Part shown: piece after piece, positions 50,230 through 60,720 of the stretch | Layout of the letters: the number at the start of each line of letters is the position of its first letter | Position numbering within the stretch: the stretch's first letter is position 1 | From: Spirometra erinaceieuropaei | Lineage: Eukaryota; Platyhelminthes; Cestoda; Diphyllobothriidea; Diphyllobothriidae | NCBI GenBank assembly: GCA_902702965.1 | Contig: CACRXP010000692.1 | Span: 279,940-343,939, forward strand | DNA length: 64,000 bases | Direction of reading: 5' to 3' | The notes under the pieces: model-generated | Database searches by the model: none | Told to the model about the DNA's origin: nothing | The model's input: the letters and a program-made list of their open reading frames with translations, nothing else | Translations under genes and position numbers: made by a program

Positions 50230-50700
50230 CAATAGAAGCGAAAAAACGAGCTACTTGAATCATGGTTTACTGGCCCCCAGTCCATTAACAAGTGCAATGA
50301 ACTTTCCCTTCCATACTCGATGCTGAGACTTCGCCTAGGCGGAGTAATTAGCCACGCGGGGAGCGCACAGGTGAGCACTTTTCCCAACACCGGGGTCAGC
50401 GCGTTAGATGGTCGAGCAATCATCACACCAACATCCAACGCACGTGATGAAATTGCAGCAATTAACTACGCAAATGTCGGCCGTCAAACGATTACCACAG
50501 CAAGGGCGACGATCCCGGATGAAGGGGGGAGCCGTGAATGTTCATAGGTATGCGGTAGCATGGCTACTGCATCCTATAAATACTGCAGCCCCTTGTGCAT
50601 GAACTACCCGTATCTGCTTTTGTCTCTGATGATGGGTTCGAGCAGGAATTCGAAACGTCAGGTTAATAAAACTCTTGTCCCACCGATCGTGTCTCCTTCA
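50230..50700 (+). mobile_element. Penelope-like element copy D: 3' end and tail
   Basis: Starts near ESWFTGPQSINKCNEL (about 50255-50300), then YSMLRLRLGGVISHAGSAQV and the same downstream segment as the copies at 15.8 and 63.4 kb. The tail has the best first-family hammerhead-like core (50626-50661) and AATAAA at 50665-50670. It is 5'-truncated. Confidence 0.8.
50626..50661 (+). ncRNA. Hammerhead-ribozyme-like catalytic core at a PLE 3' end (family 1)
   Basis: CTGATGA (50626-50632), one base, stem GGGTTC / GAATTC (50634-50639 with 50646-50651, with wobbles) and loop GAGCAG, then GAAA (50652-50655) and CGTCAG. A sister copy at 63681-63716 keeps CTGATGA, the stem and GAAA with compensating differences (GGATCC on the second strand). 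The cleavage-site strand is not adjacent. Confidence 0.5.
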
Positions 50701-51674
50701 AAATCTACGAATCTATCAAAAATTCTTCCGGAGAAACACCGACAGGCGCTCTGGCTAACACTGGTTTACTCCCCCCCTTTAGCTGCCAGTAATGCTTCCC
50801 ATATTCAGACGATAGTGACACAGTGGTATACATGTGCACGTGACACCAGTCTGCGAAGCTTCACCCATCATGCAACGCTGGAATGGTGCGCGAGACGTCG
50901 TAGGCGTGTTTGTTTGGGGTAGGCGTTAGATGGAGACTTCAAGTCACACCGGCCTGTGCACCCAATCTCATCTTCGGACGTCTGCTATTCATGGGGATGA
51001 GGTCTCTCTAACACGAATCCAACACCCGGCCTCAATTACCATGAGTGATCAAACGTACCTCTAAACTTCGAACTGACCAACTGGCGGGATAGTCCGGCTA
51101 TCCAACAAGCTAAAAAGCCTCGTAAAGCTGCTTTAATCGCAACTTTCCTCGTTAGGGGATCCAAGACACCCACTTTGGTCTGGCCCATGTGGGTGCAGAG
51201 AACAGCCGGTGGGGGACGCGCGCGGGGTCCGCACACACCTCCGCCCGTCGTCTTGAAGTTGCTCTGCCACTGGAAGTTGATGGATGTGGGTAGAGGGAAT
51301 AAGGGAGGTTCCGCGCAAGTCATTCTTTGTACCTAACTGCCGCGCAGTTCATCATCACGCCATTTTTAGAGTCATGCTGTTAGTTGTCTCTTACGACGGA
51401 CAACCTCCTAACCAGTTAGTTTGTGAACGCACGTCAAACTGCATGTTAACAAAAACGAAGATCACATTCACTTTTCAAACCACTAACTATTCTCTGATAA
51501 GGACTATGTAATTGCCAAACTTCCTATCAGAAAACACTCCCCAGACGTTTAGCCGTCTTTTACTTTTTGATCGTGGTATCTCGTGCAGCTGAGAGGAAAA
51601 CCGTAACACGGCCACTGAGATCGCTGTTCATCTTATCGTGACGAGAAAGTTTGGGAACCTCGTTGTCCACGAGA
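50701..51674. other. Unassigned sequence
   Basis: No recognised gene or repeat partner; short open frames only. Confidence 0.3.
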
Positions 51675-51688
51675 AAGTCATAACCTTG

Positions 51689-52366
51689 GTAGAGGGGCGC
51701 TCACCGATCGTTCTTACGGAACTCACTCGCTTCGTTGTGCCTTACAGGCTCTCTCTCTCTCGAGCCCAACCAGCAGCCTTATAGCGGCGCATAATACAGG
51801 CAGAATGGCATTACCAACAAAGACAAGGGAAACTGGAATGGCCATTTCTGGCTCATTAGCCGTCGTCAGCCAGCTATACCCAACCCCGAGGTGTGGAACA
51901 CCTGGGGCTCGAACTCGCGACCTGTTAGTTAGAATTCCAACGCCTATAACCACCGAGGCACGAGCTCGTTGTACTGTCGGTTTCGATGGGGAATATACAG
52001 TGATAGAGGGGCGCTCACTGATCGTTCTGACGGAACTAACTCGTTCCGTTGTGCCTATATCATGCGCCGCTGTGCGGCTGTTGGTTGGGCTCGAGAGAGA
52101 GCCCGTAAGGCACAATAGAACTAGTTAGTTCCGTAAGAACTATCAGTGAGCGTCCCTCTACCATTGCATATTCCCGATCGAAACCGACAGGACAACGAGC
52201 TCGTGGCCCAGTAATTAGAGGTGTTGGGCTTCTAACTAACAGGTCGCGAGTTCGAGCCCCAGGTGTTCCATACTTCGGGGTGGGGTGTGACTGGCTGACG
52301 ACGGCTAATAAACGAGAAATGGCCATTCCAGTCTCTCTTGTCTTTGTCGGTAATAACATTCTGCCT
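51689..52366. mobile_element. Composite inverted tRNA-SINE insertion with 14-bp target-site duplication
   Basis: A 678-bp unit flanked by identical AAGTCATAACCTTG (51675-51688 and 52367-52380). It contains a terminal segment in + orientation (51690-51799), one SINE copy on minus (51800 to about 52130, tRNA-like part about 51890-51990) and one on + (to 52366, tRNA-like part about 52190-52265), head to head around a short palindrome. The tRNA-like part has A-box-like GTTAGAAT.C.. and B-box-like GCGAGTTCGAGCCCCAGG. Open frames through it are by-products. Confidence 0.85.
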
Positions 52367-52380
52367 AAGTCATAACCTTG

Positions 52381-53384
52381 TTAGGGGTTTTCCACCTTCA
52401 CAGTCTACACTGGATGTATTTAGTATAAACACCCATTTCTAGCCGCTGTTCTAAGGGAATCCTAAAATTGTGGTCTTTCTTGTTTTTCAAATGTCGTTTA
52501 ACCAATAAGATCTTCAATTTAATTTGTATGCGAACCAGTCAATCTGCAATGCGCACGTATACAAAGGTGCGATGTTCGGTAGATTTTGCTGAGATTCTCG
52601 AACTAGAATTAGCCAATCGTGATGCTTTACGGTTGGAAACAATAAATAGGATACTTTTGGCACAGTTACCAGGACCGCCGCGAGGCCGTGTTTTCCGTAT
52701 TTGGGGCCATTACGTATAGTGTCTCGCTGTTATTTTCACCTACGCTCGACGCATTCTGGTAATCTTCCCATGCACATTTTATGAGCACCATAAATTCGTG
52801 ACTTTGCGAAATGAGCTCTCATTTGACTATTTATCGCATCTCTTTTTAATCAGACATGCGGTATGCAACCCAACAACACCAATCGCGTACACTGACAATA
52901 CCGGTTGAGGATTGGTCATTCTCCCTATGCATGCTATCCAAATCGGTTCGGCTGCAAACCACTCTCCGAGTTGTGAGTATTCATCTATGCTTGCTCTTCT
53001 GACGTCCAGTCAGTCAGCAACCCCAAGCCGCGTAATCGACAGACATCATGGTCTATCGATTAATCGTCACCTCAGTCGGCGACCTCGCCCAATCGAATTG
53101 CAATGCGTAGCCGACTTGAAGTACATGAGTCGTTATCTGTAACTAAACTTAGCTCCAACTTCTGCATATTTAACGGTTTAGTTATATATTCGGGCTATTG
53201 TTGAGGTTAGGACACGGGGATATTTTGCACTTTCTAGGGTAGCGGTCGGTTACGCTGTCCTGGTTTCAAGTGTAGGCACAATGTTGGCATTGCAAGTGAA
53301 GTAAGCCGAAGGAGGATGCTGAAATAGTTGGCAGGAAAGTAGCCAAAGCTAAAGTGGAAAAGGGCAACCTGATGTTTCGGTTCA
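52381..53384. other. Unassigned sequence
   Basis: An 83-codon plus-strand frame (52468-52719) has protein-like composition but no recognised motif. No other signal seen. Confidence 0.3.
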
Positions 53385-53640
53385 GAGGTAGGGTTGGTTT
53401 TAGGGCTTAGCTTGGTGTCAGTTTGAGAACTGAGTTTAGGGTTAGGGTTCGTGTTAAGGGTTCCAGTTAGAGTTAGGATTTGGATTGCGGTGCACGCTTA
53501 CGTATAGTGTGAAATTTGGGGTTTGGATTACGGTTAAGGTTGGGGCTAGGATTTAGGTCAGGGTTGAGGTTAAGCTTAGGGCTAGGGCTGGGGTTTGTGT
53601 TAGGTTTGGGATTAAGTTGAGGGTTAGCGTTAGGTACTTG
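53385..53640 (+). repeat. Telomere-like tract, left of the minus-strand RTE-like LINE
   Basis: About 250 bp of GGTTAGGGTT-type variants, G-rich on +. It continues in the same orientation beyond the LINE at 55265-55340, suggesting one tract split by insertion. Confidence 0.8.
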
Positions 53641-55264
53641 TTGCTTGTACTTGATACGGCTTCGATCATGCCTGATGTCACGATGATGATGATGATGATG
53701 ATGATGTCACGAGCTGTACCTCTTCACGCGTGACGATCCGCCGCAGCAGATATGGACAGCTCAACCCATTCCCTTCGCCAACGACGGAGACCGAATACCG
53801 AAGGTCCAAGAACCACCTCCATGTCTTGACGAACTGTGTCGAGCCAGGTTTTGAACTGACACCTTCGTCGACGGCTCCCATGGGGCAACGGTGCCGGATC
53901 GAGGGCAGTAACACTGAGATTCTGAGGTGGACGAAAAAGAACATGCCCAAACCACCTCAGTCGTCTTTCTTAGATGGCCTGAGTTATCCTTACGATGTTG
54001 TCGCAGCGAGCGCGGACTGTCTCATTTGAGACGAAGTCGGTTATCTTCACTCGAAGGATGATCCTCAAGCAGTGGTGGCCAGATACCTCCAGTTTTCGCT
54101 CATCCTCTACGCGCAAAGCCCAGCATTCGCAACCGTAGAGAAGGACAGACCGGACAGATGCACGATACACGCGAATCTTAGTGGCGATGGAGAGGTCACG
54201 TCGGATGTATAGGTATTCTGTAAGGCTTGAGAGAACCCAGCGGGCAGCATCGATTCGGGAGACAATGTCGTCCTTACTCTGTCCATTAGGCAGCAGCCGC
54301 GCCCCGAGGTATTTAAAACTGTCCACTTCTTCAAGTTGACAGCCATCAATCCCCAGGGGTCCCTTTTCCTGGTCAGGGATGCAGCTTGAGAACACTTTGG
54401 TCTTCCCAGCGTTTATGGACAAACCGACTGATTTAGCGACCTCGTTCACCCGTGACACCAAAGACTGCAGATCACCAAAACTTGAAGTAAGTAAGGCGAT
54501 ATCATCGGCATAGTCGAGATCAGTCAGTCGATGTCCGGGTACAAATTCAACGCCGTCACCCTCGTGTAGGGTCCTCCTGATGATCCAGTCAGTAGCGTAA
54601 TTGAACAGAATGGGTGACAGGATACAACCCTGTCGAACGCCAGGACGAATACCGAATGGCTGGGAAAGATTGTTGCGGATCAGGACTCTTGCAGTAGTGG
54701 AGCGATAGTAGGCCTTTATCATGGCGATTATTTTTTCCGGTACACCATCTAGCGCCATTATCCGCCATAGGGACTCACGATGAACGAAATCGTACGCGGC
54801 GGCAAAGTCAATGAAGCTGACGGCCGTCGGTTGTTGATAGCTATGTCGAAATTCGAGGATGCGCCTCAGTGTGAATGTCTGGTCTGCGCACCCACGTCCA
54901 ACACGAAATCCGGCTTGGTTGGGCCTCGTCCTTGAGTCACGCACAGCCTGGAATCGCCTGAGTAGGACAATAGCGAAGATTTTCGCAGCAACATCGATGT
55001 GACTTATACTGCGGTAGTCCTCGCATCTGGTCTTATCTTCCTGTTTTAGGATAGATACAAGAATGCCTAAGCCCCAGTCATCAGGAACAACCTCGCCTCT
55101 CCACGCTCGTTCAATCACCTCATGGAGCCAGGGCGCCAGAGCGTCGACACAAGGCTTGAAGATTTCAGCGGGTATACCGTCCTCTCCGGGTGCCTTATTG
55201 TTGCGCAACTTTCGCATGGCATCGACGACTTCTCCTTTAGAGGGGGAGGGGGTCGCATGGCACT
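53641..55264 (-). mobile_element. RTE-like non-LTR retrotransposon, 5'-truncated, minus strand
   Basis: Long minus-strand frame from 55268 to 53970 (432 codons): KLRNNKAPGEDGIPAEIFK, VSILKQEDKTRCEDYRS, FIDFAAAYDFVHRESLW, GVRQGCILSPILFNYATDW and LDYADDIALLTSSF. Relative to the + copy a CAA codon has become TAA after ITQAI (about 53970), after which the frame continues RRLRWFGHV. An ATC triplet run (53683-53706) lies near the 3' end, which finishes TATCAAGTACAAG near 53645. It has more of the 5' part than the + copy. Confidence 0.92.
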
Positions 55265-55340
55265 GCACAATTACGTTAAGGATTAGGTTAACTTTTGAGG
55301 CTACGGTTAGGTTTATCGTTAGGTTTGGGGTATTACTGCA
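55265..55340 (+). repeat. Telomere-like tract, right of the minus-strand RTE-like LINE
   Basis: Variants of GGATTAGGTT and GGTTAGG over about 75 bp, same orientation as 53385-53640. Confidence 0.65.
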
Positions 55341-55397
55341 CCGTGTGTCCTGCCAGCCAGGTCTTTTGCGAGAATTCTAGGCTTCCTTCAATCTCTC

Positions 55398-56035
55398 GGC
55401 AGATTTGCCATTCATTAGGCTGCCTTTTCCGTCTCAGCCTCAGCAACTTTCTCCGCCGACGATATCAACATCCTCCTTCGGCTTATCTTCCTTTCAATGC
55501 CCTTATTTTGCTTACACTTGGGACGAGGACAGTGCAATCGACCCTTGTCGGTTTACTTCGCTTGTTACAATTCTAATCTGGCATATCCTGTGTTCTGATG
55601 AACTTTGAAAATAATTTGCCCCAGTAACATGCGCCCGTGTGGTACAGGATGTGGGGAGTTGGCCGCGAACACGTCGTGTCGGCTGAAAATATTTCCTCTG
55701 CAGCACATGCTTCAGACATGGTTCCTCTCCAGAGACAGTGCAATGCGTGATTTGTTCGTTCCCTAGGCAGGCGTTAACTGTTGGCGTTTTTGTTATTTTG
55801 AAGTCTAAGAAGGCGGTGCAAAAACTCCTGCCAATGAGCAAATTGTGACGATCCAATGGTGCAGTCTCTGTAAAACGGCAGATTTGTCATACATCAGGTC
55901 GCCTTTTCCGTCTCAGCCTCGGCTATCTTCCCCGCTAACGATTTCAGCATCCTTACTTTCCTTTCACTGCACACATTGGGACCAGGACAGCGTAATCGAC
56001 CCTCGCCCTTTTTAGAATTCTGCACAGGTCCACCT
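55398..56035 (+). repeat. Direct repeat pair
   Basis: 55398-55575 and 55881-56030 share GGCAGATTTG, CGCCTTTTCCGTCTCAGCCT-type sequence, TCCTT..CTTCCTTTCA and CAGTGCAATCGACCC-type blocks. The function is unknown; open frames in them are not conserved between copies. Confidence 0.65.
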
Positions 56036-58660
56036 TTATTACTTGGGGCGGGGGGAGGTGGCGTCTATAGCCTGTCTAGACGTCCACATAAGTCAGTCCC
56101 GTCACTAAATGTTGAATTAGACTAATGGGCGAATCTAGTTCCGAGTTGGGTAGGAAATGACCCACGATTTATATAAGCCACTTTTCTCTAACTGCATAAT
56201 CGCCTTGGCTCCGTCTGCTTGGAGCCTTGGACTTCCATTACATAATCGATTACTAGCTCTGACCCACAACTCCGTAATGACTGCTTAACCCACCGTGTCT
56301 ATCAGCGAGCGAATCGTGTCACCTCTGAAAATGCTTGTTTGACAATCAGTTAAAGTCTATGAAACAGTTTCACTCCATGGTCCAGCATCAATGAAGATCT
56401 CTTCCGAATCGTGCTAAGTTGTTCAATGCAGAGAAGGGAACTGCGAGTGTGGGGGGGGGAGTACTTGGGACATTAAAAGTTTACTTGTGTGACGAGAATC
56501 CACGCAGGATTGGGTCATCTTCACGGTAACGGTAGGATAAAGAACCCCACTTAATCGTTGGTGGGTTCAGTCATAGGGGGATTGTGGTTTTATGGGTGGG
56601 GCAGTACGCCAGACAGTAAAATGACGAAATGCGAGAAAACACAGAAACCGTTTAGATTTCTGCCGAAAATCGTTTCGCAGGCTTTCGCATGGCAACGGAA
56701 ATGGGCACGTTAATTAAAAAATTTACGAAAAACAAATTTCAAAAAATAACTGAGTTTGAATAATAGTTTGAGGTCATGTGAAGTAATTGTTGCTGGCAGT
56801 GTAATATCTGCAGCGGCCTGAGAATGGATGCCAATATAAGGCCCCATACGATACGGCCCACAATCTACCGACGGCTAAGCGGGTCCTTTACCCCCACTGT
56901 TGCCGTTTTCACAGCCGAAGACGCCGCCGCCACTGCCCGTGTCTCAAAGTAAACATTACTCGCGTACTTTCATACGGTAGCATCACAAAGGCTGCCGTTG
57001 TGTGAATCTGACAGTAGTCGGCCAATTCGTATGATCCGGCAACGACGTCTTTTCCCTGCAACCTCGGCTTGAAAGCCAGGAATTCACCTATAGAACGACA
57101 ATTCTTATCCCACTTTGATTTGCTGATTTTATATCGCAGGCGACCACTGTATGGTATTGGATTAACAGTTGATGTCTTGCCGACGAAGTGCTTGCCGGTA
57201 GGCTGCCACCGGCCGGCTACTGGATGTTCGACGTCTTAGTAACGATGGGGTGTAGGGTCCCCACGTAGATGGCAACTCCAAAAATATGCCCTAAAATTCA
57301 GTGGGACTGTGAACATCACTCATTATTCACCAATCACATTGTTTGAAACTTCCTTCCCTTCCTGACTAAGTAGAGACTTACCAGAGGCGCTTTATTTAAA
57401 ATCCGTTATTTTTTGAAAATTGCCTTTTGTTTATTTTTTTAATTACCACACCCACTTTCTTCGCCAAATGACAGCGGACGATATGACTTTCGGCATAAAT
57501 TTATCCTTTTTTCTGTGTCCTCTTGCCATCTGTCCTATCTGTTGCTCCAGTCGCAAAACCTCTTCTACCACCATTCAACGTATGACACGGTCCACAGGCT
57601 AGCTCAAATCAGTTGGGGGTCCTACACCCTATCGTTGTCGACGCCTCTGCAGCGCAGTCCGTTGTTGGGACCTTGACCAATCACCGAAGCCAGATATAAC
57701 AACAGCTGATACCTTAAGGTCTGGCTCAACGCGATCAGCACACGTCCTGACCTCGTCGTTAAAAGGCAGCTTAGAATTCTGTGCAAAACAAGCCCCATTC
57801 TGTTGTCCTCCATCTTATCATGTCAATCAAAAGGTAGCCTGATGATGGCGACAGCCTTTTGGAGGTATAGTAGTCGACATTTAAAAGGTTCCAAATAAAA
57901 AAGCAGGGACGACAGTTAGATGGACGAGCTTTGGTGAGGCGAGGACGTGTGCACGCAGCCCAACGCGCGCCTACGGCAAGCGTTCTCACTGGGCGAGTAA
58001 CAACCGAAGTGAGTGCACTTGAGCCCCGTCCGGCTGCGGCCAATCGGTGAAGAGAGAAGTATCGATCGGTGTCACGGTGTCGGCGAGCCAGCGACTGCCA
58101 CACGCGCGCGCGAGCAGTGACTGACAAGCGTGTGCTAGGCGAACCGAAGACGGCGTGGGTGACCAGCTGCACCGGCGACCAGGGCAGCGGACTGCCACAC
58201 CCATCACGGTGTGATTGGAAACCTGGCAGATTCTGGAAGATTCTTTGTCTTTCCTGTAGATTTGACGGTTCCGTCAAACAGAATTGGCAGATTAAATTCA
58301 GATGGAATGATCGTCCCAAAGCACTTTTCATGTTTTCATTTAACTTCTCTTGATTGTGTTTGCAAGCAAACTTAATTCAGAAGCCGCCATTACGTCGTAG
58401 TGACATAAAAAGCGTTTCGTTTTAGTGTGCCAAAAGTACTCCTGTAAAGTGTAGACACAAGTTTCAACAACAAGTTTACGCCGAGCTGCATTCCCATGGC
58501 TGCATTTGTCACATCATTATATTCGCGTATATACCCGCGTATATTTATCCGTCAAGTCCGAGCATAGACCGGCCTATATATTCCAATTTTATGACTTTAA
58601 TAGCATAAAGTTGCATTCCGTCGGCAGTCAAAGCCGTTACAGGCAGCACTTTCGGGATCT
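56036..58660. other. Unassigned sequence, longest blank stretch in the window
   Basis: No recognised gene, RNA or repeat partner. The minus-strand frame 57771-58331 (186 codons) is Arg/Ser-rich with shifting composition and overlaps open frames on both strands, so it is not called. A G-run lies near 56451-56459. Confidence 0.3.
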
Positions 58661-58816
58661 GAGGAAAAAAGTGCTCACCGGATCGAGGGAATTGTTTTGC
58701 TGACGTTTCGAAGAGCTTGGCCAGCTCTCCATTATCAAAGCGTCTAGTGCACAAATCGATCAGAATTTTGAATAGACAGCCAAATTGGTTGGCCTTGGGC
58801 GGAGCGATTTTTTCTA
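58661..58816. repeat. Family H repeat, third copy
   Basis: Matches 9546-9738 and 9921-10112 (CTCACCGGATCGAGGGAATT, CTCCATTATCAAAGCGTCTA, TTTTGAATAGACAGCC). On minus it reads TTGATAA (58738-58732), a perfect AGAGCT stem-loop region, then GAAACGTCAGC. Confidence 0.8.
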
Positions 58817-58875
58817 TCGACAGGCATCTAGACCTGCCTGCGGCCTATAAAGTCCTACGTCAGTACATACACAAT
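58813..58875 (+). mobile_element. Short PLE-like C-terminal fragment
   Basis: SIDRHLDLPAAYKVLRQYI resembles the PLE endonuclease C-terminus (S.NRh.dlPpAY.alR). It directly follows the family H repeat, whose minus strand has the hammerhead-like motif. Too short for firm assignment. Confidence 0.4.
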
Positions 58876-59063
58876 GCCCGTAATATGTACGATTACGCTT
58901 TCGGACTGCTGAGACACTTACATGCTGACTACTCGCCTACTTACCTGGTTCTTGCTCGTCGGTATGTATTTGAAAGATTATCATTTTTGTTGTGTCGACC
59001 CATCTTGTTATGGAGAGCGCAAGCGGCGTGGAGTCACAGCCTAAGGCGCTGCACAGAGGACCA

Positions 59064-59432
59064 AGCCGGTGGCGTGATAAACACGTGCACCGGCGTGCAC
59101 TGCAGCGCCGAGCACGTGCGGTGGCTTTGATCACACCTGCATCGCAATCAGTGGCTGGTCGAACATTTCAGACTTTCTCGCGGGGGATCTCCGCGCACGC
59201 GGTGGCCAATCCGCGAGCAGCACCTCATAGGCGGGAATGTTCTAGAACGCACTCAACGGCTGGCACGCCATTGGGCGAAATGTTCCAGAACGCACAGGGG
59301 CCAACATGAATAGGGCGTCTTTCTGACAAGTTGTAACCCCTCGTGTTCGCAAGTTGTCAACAAAGTGCATGTTCTCCGGACCGGCTCTCTTTCTGTTCTA
59401 CCTCCCTTTCGGGTCATATCACATCCATCGAC
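59064..59432 (+). repeat. Promoter-like repeat with heat-shock-element palindromes, copy 1 (SINE-free)
   Basis: About 370 bp shared with copy 2 (60093-60362 plus 60730-60845), 1.03 kb apart in the same orientation. It carries GCAATCAGTGGCTGG (CCAAT-like), GAATGTTCTAGAA (59235-59247), TTCCAGAA (59283-59290) and an ATGAATAGG that corresponds to the TATA-like ATAAATAGA of copy 2. It is the empty-site counterpart of the SINE insertion in copy 2. Confidence 0.8.
59235..59290 (+). promoter_or_regulatory. Heat-shock-element-like palindrome pair, copy 1
   Basis: GAATGTTCTAGAA fits the three-unit HSF site GAAnnTTCnnGAA exactly. The second, TTCCAGAA, has two units in register and a third off by one base. 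Confidence 0.55.
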
Positions 59433-59519
59433 TACCTCAATGGCTATTTTACCGATCACTAGGTGCAATAGTGCTATCCCGTTTTCATCGACGAGCTATG
59501 AGCACCTTAAAACGTATGG

Positions 59520-59667
59520 CTCGAGATTAGGCATACCGAGGTGACTGAATTATTATAGAACTATGTTGCAAGATGATTAATTTTAAAACCCTACTTAAGT
59601 AATCTTTTCGAAACGAAAACGCATTTCAGAATTTCGGTTATTATTTCATGAGTTAACACACTTACTG
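59520..59667. mobile_element. Right end of a long-TIR element
   Basis: Resembles 11110-11232: GATTAATTTTAAAACCCTAC-type arm, GAAACGAAAACGCATTTCAG, then TTTCATGAGTTAACACAC and CTTACTG with flanking TA at 59668-59669. The left half is missing. Confidence 0.7.
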
Positions 59668-59689
59668 TACAAGCCCCAACCTTCACCTT

Positions 59690-59755
59690 GAATCTAACCA
59701 ACCCCAACCCCTAAAAGTACCTAAACTTTAACCTAGCCTAACCTAACCTATAACA
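59690..59755 (-). repeat. Telomere-like tract, C-rich strand on +
   Basis: CCAACCCC and CCTAACCTAACCTA variants directly after the long-TIR fragment. Confidence 0.7.
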
Positions 59756-60282
59756 ACAAACAGATTTATTTTCCCAGGCTTAGCCGAGAGCGTCATCCTG
59801 CTAGGGCATGCCCCACCAGAATCAGATAAATAAGCATGTTGTAGTGCTGCAACCACCGGCTTACATATCCCAGCATTAGCGTGCTTTTGATTCGTACATC
59901 CATTTCTAGAATCTTCATCCGTTTCTTAACATAAAATCTTTCATGCGAAGAATTAAATATTTGTTTTACCAGCCACCATAGTGTCATTTCTTTGCGACCT
60001 TCTGAATATTTGTCTATTCCGTAACGTGCTTCAAGTCACCACAGTCATTTGAATAAAGAAATATCTAACGGCCTGTCGTACTCAATGCAAGTGCAAGCCG
60101 GCCGCGTGATAAACGCGTGAAGTTGGACGTCCGACCGGCGTGCACTGCAGCGCCGGGCACGTGTGGTGGCTTTGCTCACGCATGCGGCCCAATCAGTGGC
60201 TGCTCGAACATTGCAGACTTTTCCGCGGGTGGATTCTCGCGCACTCGCGGTGTCTAATCCGCGACCAGCACACCTCGGGCAG

Positions 60283-60338
60283 GAACGTTCTAGAACGCCC
60301 TCGACGGCTGGCACGCCATTAAGAGGAATGTTCCGGAA
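60283..60338 (+). promoter_or_regulatory. Two heat-shock-element-like sites upstream of a TATA-like box
   Basis: GAACGTTCTAGAA (60283-60295) and GAATGTTCCGGAA (60326-60338) both match GAAnnTTCnnGAA. ATAAATA starts 16 bp after the second, and CCAAT lies about 90 bp before the first. Confidence 0.6.
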
Positions 60339-60362
60339 CGCACGGGGGCCAACATAAATAGA

Positions 60363-60720
60363 GCGATGCTCACCGATAGTTCTTACGGAACTCACTCGTT
60401 CCGTTGTGCCTTACGGGCTCACTCTCGAGCCCAATCAGCAGCCGCACAGCGGTGCATGATATAAGCAGAATGAGGCAGAGTGAGTTCCGTAAGAACGATC
60501 GGTGAGCGCCCCTCTACCATTGTATATTCCCGATCGAAACCGACAGGACAACGAGGCCGTGGTTCAGTGGTTAGAGGCGTTGGGCCTTCAACTAACAGGT
60601 CGCGAGTTCAAGTCCCAGGTGTTCCACACTTCCGGGTTGGATATGACTGGCTGACGACGGCCAATAAGCCAGAAATGGCTACTCGAATCTCCCTTGTCTT
60701 TGTCGGTAATAGCATTCTGC
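60363..60720 (+). mobile_element. tRNA-derived SINE, 358 bp, with 9-bp target-site duplication
   Basis: Flanked by ATAAATAGA at 60354-60362 and 60721-60729. The 5' third is an inverted repeat (GTTCTTACGGAACTCACTC at about 60378 and its complement at about 60478). The tRNA-like head is at about 60555-60630: A-box-like GTGGTTCAGTGGTTAGAGG and B-box-like GGTCGCGAGTTCAAGTCC. The tail TCGGTAATAGCATTCTGC is shared with the copies at 51.8 and 52.36 kb. Confidence 0.9.

Noticed and set aside
51805..52359. Two open frames of about 100 codons with near-identical protein sequence on opposite strands
   Set aside because: They are translations of the inverted SINE copies, including their tRNA-like heads, so the similarity is that of the repeat and not of a protein family.
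57771..58331. 186-codon minus-strand open frame
   Set aside because: Arg/Ser-rich with no motif, no credible splice or start context, and overlapped by open frames on both strands. Length alone in a GC-richer stretch is not evidence of a gene.
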